Part shown: positions 39,411 to 43,765 of the stretch, piece by piece
Layout of the letters: every line of letters begins with the position of its first letter
How positions within the stretch are numbered: the stretch's first letter is position 1
DNA from: CAZOOA01 sp964581355
GTDB taxonomy: Bacteria > Bacillota > Dethiobacteria > DTU022 > UBA8154
NCBI GenBank assembly: GCA_964581355.1
Contig: CAZOOA010000019.1
Coordinates: 1 to 43,765 of the forward strand
Reading direction: 5' to 3'
DNA length: 43,765 nucleotides
The notes under the pieces: generated by a model
What the model was told of the DNA's origin: nothing
Seen by the model: only the letters and a program-made list of their open reading frames with translations
Databases searched by the model: none
Program-made: the position numbers and the translations under genes

Positions 39411-40475
39411 TTATCCCTCTTCAATCAAGCCTAAAACCCTGTCAATATAATCATCACCAAGTTCTTCTCTTAGCATGTCATAAACAGGCGTTACTTTCTC
39501 TTGAAATATCTCCATGTCAACTTCCGTGACTTCTCCACCGGAATCAATAACTCTTTGTTCGTATTCATCAACTCTTCCCATTATTTCATCCATAGCTACG
39601 GGAGCAGCTTCTTTTGCTGATTCAAGCATAATCTTTTTTTGATCTTCAGTTAGTGACTTATAGGTGTCCAGATTCATAACCAGTCCAAAAGCCGATACCG
39701 CGTGATTGGTATTGGCAAAGTAAGGTGCCACCTCATGGATGTGAGCATCGACAATAGCCGATATTGCCGTTTCTACTCCATCAATAACACCGGTTTCTAT
39801 CGAAGTATAAGTTTCTCCCCAGTCCATAGGTGTAGGGCTTGCCCCCAATGCCTCAAAGGTAGACCGCATAATTGGGGTTTGTATAGTTCGAATACTCTTA
39901 CCTTCCATATCTTCTGGGACTTCGATCTTTTCTTTAGAAGCAACAATGCGGTATCCAGCTCCTCCCAGTGCCAATAATTTTACATCTTGTTTCTCCCATT
40001 CAGAAGCAAGCTCTTCATAGAGATCTCCTGTCACAACATTAGTCAGGGTTTCCATATCTGGGAAAAGAAATGGCAGGTCAAAAACTTTCATTCTATCAAT
40101 ATAAGCTGACTGCTCTGCTGTTGACATAATTGCCATTTCAATCGTCCCTACAGTAACTGACTCCATGGCCTCCCTTGTACTCCCAAGGGCACCACCAGGA
40201 ACTACGTTTATACTGATAACACCATCTGTTCTCTCATAAACCAAATCTGCCAGTCTATCACAAGCTAAAGTATAAGCATGTCCGGGATCTGTGGGACTGT
40301 ACATGACAAGCTCGACTTCTTCAACTGGCTCAGCTTCCCGGTCAACCTCTTCACCTTCTGCCGGTTCTGCCGGTTCAGTTTCTGCAACATCAGGTGCCCC
40401 ACAGCCCGATGCAAACAAAAAAAACAAAACAAACATTATTGGAACAATTTTGACCATCAAAAACCTGCTTTTCAC
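39411..40475 (-). CDS. dctP: TRAP transporter solute-binding lipoprotein, DctP family (third set)
   Basis: The 354-residue receptor starts at GTG with AAAGGATGA upstream. Its signal ends FASGC with lipid Cys25, followed by a long acidic Pro/Glu-rich linker. VPGGALGSTREAMESVTVGTIE near 95, the arginine in MEGKSIRTIQTP near 192 and TGVIDGVETAISA near 235 are family features. The usual GQENP is replaced by GVETA, so the ligand may differ from that of the other two receptors. It is followed by a REP-like element and then dctQ. Confidence 0.92.
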   Translation of the reverse strand: MKSRFLMVKIVPIMFVLFFLFASGCGAPDVAETEPAEPAEGEEVDREAEPVEEVELVMYSPTDPGHAYTLACDRLADLVYERTDGVISINVVPGGALGSTREAMESVTVGTIEMAIMSTAEQSAYIDRMKVFDLPFLFPDMETLTNVVTGDLYEELASEWEKQDVKLLALGGAGYRIVASKEKIEVPEDMEGKSIRTIQTPIMRSTFEALGASPTPMDWGETYTSIETGVIDGVETAISAIVDAHIHEVAPYFANTNHAVSAFGLVMNLDTYKSLTEDQKKIMLESAKEAAPVAMDEIMGRVDEYEQRVIDSGGEVTEVDMEIFQEKVTPVYDMLREELGDDYIDRVLGLIEEG

Positions 40476-40518
40476 AAAAAATCATCCTTTCATTATAAAA
40501 TCATGACTCGGCCTGGAA

Positions 40519-40839
40519 TTATTTATCAGCCTTATATTCATTTAAGTCATACCCAATCACAATACGCTGACCTTTGTACTTTTTGCCATCTTCTTTAGCT
40601 GCTCTTGAAACAGATGTATCTGCTTGCAGGTCTTTTAACATATCTTCTTTACTGTCCCATTCCAATTCAGCAGCATAGTAAAAAGAATGCTCCCCCTCCA
40701 AGGTGTCTTGAACTTTACCTACTCTTAAGTTTCTTAGGTTGGGATGCATGGAAGCTAAGGGTACATGCCCAGTTAAATACTCTTTTTCCCAGCTTTCAGG
40801 GTCTTCGGGTTTGTTATAAAGGACGAGCAACCTATACAT
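40519..40839 (-). CDS. EthD-like small protein (dimeric alpha-beta barrel)
   Basis: A 106-residue protein with the EthD pattern: MYRLLVLYNKPEDPE at the N terminus, the HVPLASMHPNLRNL stretch near 25 and an aromatic-rich core (SFYYAAELEWDS). Dimeric alpha-beta barrel proteins of this type act as small decarboxylases, cyclases, monooxygenases or ligand binders; the name comes from an ether-degradation cluster. GGAGG lies upstream of the ATG. It stands between the flavoprotein and the TRAP receptor on the same strand, and a role on the imported compound is plausible but unproven. Confidence 0.72.
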   Translation of the reverse strand: MYRLLVLYNKPEDPESWEKEYLTGHVPLASMHPNLRNLRVGKVQDTLEGEHSFYYAAELEWDSKEDMLKDLQADTSVSRAAKEDGKKYKGQRIVIGYDLNEYKADK

Positions 40840-41084
40840 AATAACTTACACCTCCACCATGATTTTTCAGGACTTTCAGTATTTCTTTTTCTTTAAAAAT
40901 ATTTCTCAGATTTACCTATCCTGCTTTAGTTGGTCAACTACTCCCCCTTTAATTTTTTTCTGTATCCACGGACCCTTGACACAATACCTGTAAGCTACAA
41001 TTCCACGCCCCTTTCCAAATACTAAGGTAGTTTATGAAGCAACAAAAAATATTTCTGGTATTTAACTTCACATCAATTCCAAGG

Positions 41085-43052
41085 CTACAAATTCCAACCG
41101 GCATGAAAACCCTGATGGACAGCATCACTTATTTTACCCGGTTCTAAACAATCCCCAATTACACTAAAAGGATAAGGCATTTCTTGTAGCTGTTGTAAAA
41201 GAGGATTATTTGCTTGAGAACCCAGGGCAAAAACAACCTTATCAGCTGGGATCACCTGTTCTTTTCCATCTGTTTCCACGACCGCGCCCTGGTTATTAAA
41301 TTTAATTATTTTAGAGTCTTTCATCATAGTGACATTATGTTTCTTAAGCAATTCGAGCAGGGCTATTTTCCTGACAATATTTAAGTCAACTGCAACATCT
41401 TCTTTCATCTCTACTATGGTTACTTTTTTCCCCTTTAGTGCTAATTCCAAAGCTGTCTCACAACCTAGCTGGCCTCCTCCGGCAACAAGCACGTTGCCTT
41501 CAGCAATCATTTCATCAGGTTTTAGGTGGAAATCGTATGCTGTTTGGTGTGATATTAAATCGAGCCCTTCAAAGGAGGGCATCAAGGGTGAAGCTCCTGT
41601 AGCTACAATGATATGGTCCGGGTTAAATGAATTAATTAAATCAGGCGTAGCCTCTTCACCCAGGGAAATATCAATATCTTGCTTATGGAGCTGCTGCTGT
41701 AATGACTCTTTTAAGCGAAGAACATTGCTTTTGAAGGAAACATTCCCCGCTGCGTTTAACTGACCGCCCAGCTTTTCAGCTTTTTCAACCAATTTAACTG
41801 TATGACCCCTTAGTGAAGCCACGCGGGCTGCTTCCATACCGGCAATTCCGCCTCCGATTACCAGAACTTTTTCCAAATCCTGATTTTTTTCACCTTGTTC
41901 CTGGAAAAACAGTTCTTTCCCGGCAGTTGCATTTACAGCACAGGAAATAGGCTTGCCCTGGAAAATGCGACCAATGCAAAATTCATTGCATGACAAACAG
42001 GGGCGAATTTCTGCAGCTTTGGAGAGACGGGCCTTGTTTGACCATTCAGGATCGGCGATTAAGCTTCTTCCCAATGCTACCAGGTCAGCAGAACCCTCCC
42101 GGAGCGTTGATTCTGCCAGTTCAGGAGATCCCATATTCCCCACTGTAATAACTGGTATTTTAACAACCTTTTTGATACTTTTTGCCAGCTCAACAAAACA
42201 ACCACTACCGTAAAGATCAGGAGGGAAAATCCACGGCATTGAATCATAACAACCAGCATCACAGTGCAGAGCGTCATAACCTCCGTTTTCAAGTATTGTT
42301 GCGATTTCTAAGGCTTCATCCAGCTCCCTACCATTTGCCATTCTATGTTCTGCAGAGATCCGGAATATTACAGGAAAACTGCTGCCAACCTCTTCTTTAA
42401 TTTTTTCCACTATTTCCAAAGCAAATGTACAGCGCTCTTTCAAGCTTCCTCCATACCGGTCATTTCTTTTGTTCCAAGTTGATGACAAGAATTGATCTAC
42501 TAAATAACCTGTATGACCGTGAATTTCTACCGCATCTACTCCTGCTATACTGGCGAGTTTTGCAGTATTGGCACAAGCGTTTATGATTTGTTTTATTTCA
42601 TCAACAGTCAATTCTCTACACATAATACCTGGGTCGGAAAAATAAGATATTGAAGAAGCAGATACCGGGGGGTGTTCTTCAGATATATTTCCCTTTCCAA
42701 TCTGCCGGCCATGTCCGGCAGAAATTTGTAAGGCAAGCTTGGCACCAAATCCATGAATTAGCTCAGCCATATCTGCTAATCTGGGTATATGGAGAGGACT
42801 GCTGACTGTGCAAACACCTGGAGTAAAAGGTTCAATCACGGTATCTGCCTTTGTCAGTCCGGTAATAATTAATCCTGCTCCTCCCTTGGCTCGTTCTTTA
42901 TAATAATACAGGTCTTGCAAAGAAAAGCGTCCATCGCTTTCAGATAATCTTGTATTCATCGGAGCCATAACAATCCTGTTACTCAGTTCCATAGTCCCAA
43001 TTTTTGCCGGAGAGAAAAGATTTGGGTATCGTTCAGATTTTTGTTGAACCAT
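41085..43052 (-). CDS. NADH:flavin oxidoreductase / 2-enoate reductase-type iron-sulfur flavoprotein
   Basis: The 655-residue protein has an old-yellow-enzyme barrel (residues 8-360) and a FAD/NAD(P) region (370-655), as in 2,4-dienoyl-CoA reductase, 2-enoate reductase and bile acid reductases. In the barrel, VEIHGHTGYLVDQFLS near 180 and RNDRYGGSLKER follow the family, though the usual HGAHGYL reads HGHTGYL. The [4Fe-4S] ligands are in CLSCNEFCIGR and a later Cys (PISCAVN) near 340-360. VIGGGIAGMEAARVA near 385 binds FAD and VAGGGQLGCETALELAL near 510 binds NAD(P). It should reduce an activated C=C bond. GGAGG precedes the ATG. It probably leads a seven-gene operon. Confidence 0.9.
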   Translation of the reverse strand: MVQQKSERYPNLFSPAKIGTMELSNRIVMAPMNTRLSESDGRFSLQDLYYYKERAKGGAGLIITGLTKADTVIEPFTPGVCTVSSPLHIPRLADMAELIHGFGAKLALQISAGHGRQIGKGNISEEHPPVSASSISYFSDPGIMCRELTVDEIKQIINACANTAKLASIAGVDAVEIHGHTGYLVDQFLSSTWNKRNDRYGGSLKERCTFALEIVEKIKEEVGSSFPVIFRISAEHRMANGRELDEALEIATILENGGYDALHCDAGCYDSMPWIFPPDLYGSGCFVELAKSIKKVVKIPVITVGNMGSPELAESTLREGSADLVALGRSLIADPEWSNKARLSKAAEIRPCLSCNEFCIGRIFQGKPISCAVNATAGKELFFQEQGEKNQDLEKVLVIGGGIAGMEAARVASLRGHTVKLVEKAEKLGGQLNAAGNVSFKSNVLRLKESLQQQLHKQDIDISLGEEATPDLINSFNPDHIIVATGASPLMPSFEGLDLISHQTAYDFHLKPDEMIAEGNVLVAGGGQLGCETALELALKGKKVTIVEMKEDVAVDLNIVRKIALLELLKKHNVTMMKDSKIIKFNNQGAVVETDGKEQVIPADKVVFALGSQANNPLLQQLQEMPYPFSVIGDCLEPGKISDAVHQGFHAGWNL

Positions 43053-43248
43053 TAATTAGACCTCCAATTTACTTATAGTTTAAAGAGATATTTGAATCAA
43101 TCAGCCTTTTTTACTTAAAAAGGTAAATTTTCTAAAATATCAATAAAACATAAATTTTCTAACCTCCTTCTCAAAAAAATAACAATTTTGACCTAAATCG
43201 AGTCACCATGTCACAATTTATGATTTAGAATAAAACAACAATTTGATT

Positions 43249-43393
43249 TTTAACTGCTCAACCCATTTATTACGCAACACGCCGCGAAGCTGTGGGGACG
43301 GTTCTATCGCTTCCCCTTCGGTCCTTCGCTGCGCTACGGAAGCGATAGAACCGTCCCCACAGCTTCGCTTGCAAATAGCTCTGAGCAACTACT
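43249..43393 (+). repeat. REP/MITE-like palindromic element, copy 2, with perfect 30-bp stem
   Basis: The core 43285-43314 is perfectly complementary to 43338-43367 around a 23-base loop. The ends TAACTGCTCA and CTGAGCAACTA form imperfect terminal inverted repeats. GGGGACGGTTCT in the stem is a motif common to REP-like elements of Clostridia. The orientation is opposite to that of copy 1, so the two copies bracket 39.3-43.3 kb. It lies in the leader region between the sigma-54 element at 43489 and the flavoprotein gene. Confidence 0.82.
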
Positions 43394-43488
43394 TTGTTTT
43401 AATGTTTAAACCATTGATTGTCAAACAATCCTTTTTCAACAATTAATTAACTTTTAGTTTGGTATCAACTTAAGTGTTAATTTGATTT

Positions 43489-43504
43489 TGCAATTACCAT
43501 GCCA
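43489..43504 (-). promoter_or_regulatory. Sigma-54 type promoter upstream of the flavoprotein/TRAP operon
   Basis: On the minus strand it reads TGGCAT-GGTAA-TTGCA, one base from consensus. The start of transcription would be near 43477, leaving a 425-base leader that contains the REP-like element, far longer than the 40-70 base leaders of the other units. Inverted half-sites GCACA (43567-43571) and TGTGC (43591-43595) lie 63-91 bases upstream and could be the activator site. Confidence 0.6.
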
Positions 43505-43659
43505 AAATTATTAAATTTTGACTTTTTTAAAAAACCATACTGTGGATTCTGTGCTTTAACAGGAGCGCACAAATATAAATTAGGAACTTATGTGCTTATG
43601 AGCTGCTTCAGACTTGGCTTTTAATAGCTGCAATAACAAGCAAGCTAACAGCTGAGGTT

Positions 43660-43698
43660 CCAAAAAGCCCTCTTTTCAATTCTAAGAGGGCTTTTTGG
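43660..43698. terminator. Strong bidirectional terminator
   Basis: A perfect 15-bp stem (43660-43674 with 43684-43698) carries A-rich and T-rich outer ends, so it terminates on both strands. On the minus strand it follows the gene that runs off the right edge and isolates the operon at 43052. Confidence 0.9.
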
Positions 43699-43710
43699 TA
43701 ACTTTTTTAT

Positions 43711-43765
43711 CTAATACTTGACCTTATCCAGACCTTTCAACCCTAAAATCTCCCGGGCTTCATCG
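43711..43765 (-). CDS. C-terminal end of an unidentified gene (partial)
   Basis: Reading in from the right edge on the minus strand gives DEAREILGLKGLDKVKY and a TAG stop at 43711-43713, directly before a strong terminator. Only the last 17 codons are inside the window, too few to name a family. The terminator and the codon content support a real gene end. Confidence 0.5.
   Translation of the reverse strand, partial: DEAREILGLKGLDKVKY

Noticed and set aside
40969..40997. TGACACA half-site as a fourth copy of the enhancer motif
   Set aside because: The right half (AATTCCA) lacks TGTC, and there is no -24/-12 element in the same gap.
43140..43171. Strong AAGGAGG on the minus strand followed by an ATG
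   Set aside because: The reading frame stops after three codons (Met-Phe-Tyr), so no gene is supported; a regulatory mini-frame cannot be shown.
39187..43393. CRISPR array suggested by similar palindromes
   Set aside because: There are only two copies 4 kb apart in opposite orientation, with no spacers and no cas genes.

Overview
The window looks like the chromosome of a strictly anaerobic Gram-positive bacterium, most likely a Clostridia member of the Peptococcaceae/Desulfotomaculum type. The evidence is a PyrR-type attenuator before carAB, strong AGGAGG ribosome sites, many TTG and GTG starts (about 14 of 39 genes), and a large set of oxygen-sensitive ferredoxin and acyl-CoA enzymes. No rRNA, confident tRNA, CRISPR array or transposase gene was seen. 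The species assignment is inference.

Layout. (1) 1-4944: a GC-rich self-complementary element of unknown family (73-270), then a sigma-A promoter, a PyrR attenuator and carA-carB on the plus strand. (2) 12584 down to 5137, minus strand: a two-subunit CoA-transferase, a BcrB/HgdB-type dehydratase subunit, a DUF362 protein, an iron-sulfur protein, AzlC-AzlD and a crotonase-fold protein. (3) 12956-14923, plus strand and divergent from block 2: the partner dehydratase subunit and its ATP-dependent activase. (4) 21320 down to 15198, minus strand: cupin, livG, livF, a substrate-binding lipoprotein, livH, livM and an acetoacetate decarboxylase-like protein. A decayed piece of an ene-reductase gene follows it (14972-15170). 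(5) 21561-22349, plus strand: a short-chain dehydrogenase. (6) 22731-27042, plus strand: a ferredoxin-domain protein, a Cys/His-rich protein of unknown function and a TRAP transporter (P-Q-M). (7) 35576 down to 27190, minus strand: a second TRAP transporter (Q-M-P), a 2-oxoacid:ferredoxin oxidoreductase whose ferredoxin subunit is fused to a GltD-like NADPH/FAD module, and a ketopantoate-reductase homologue. (8) 43052 down to 35824, minus strand: a 2-enoate-reductase-type flavoprotein, an EthD-like protein, a third TRAP transporter (P-Q-M), a half-size AbrB membrane protein and another short-chain dehydrogenase. A gene runs off the right edge.

The most striking signal is regulatory. Six of the catabolic transcription units have a sigma-54 type -24/-12 element (TGGCAY-N5-TTGCW or close) in the gap before their first gene, and a seventh weaker one precedes the gene at 21561. 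Three of these gaps also hold a 29-30 bp imperfect inverted repeat (TGRCACA...TGTCYCA) about 80-140 bp upstream of the promoter, the usual place for an enhancer bound by a sigma-54 activator. One of these repeats sits between two divergent sigma-54 promoters. So what looks like scattered transport and acyl-CoA genes is probably one regulon controlled by an activator encoded elsewhere.

How the genes could work together (inference): TRAP and ABC transporters import organic acids. The GctAB-type transferase makes CoA thioesters. The activase-driven dehydratase, the ene-reductase, the crotonase-fold protein and the dehydrogenases transform the acyl chain. The 2-oxoacid oxidoreductase joins 2-oxoacid oxidation to ferredoxin and perhaps NADP(H). 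The actual substrate cannot be read from the sequence.
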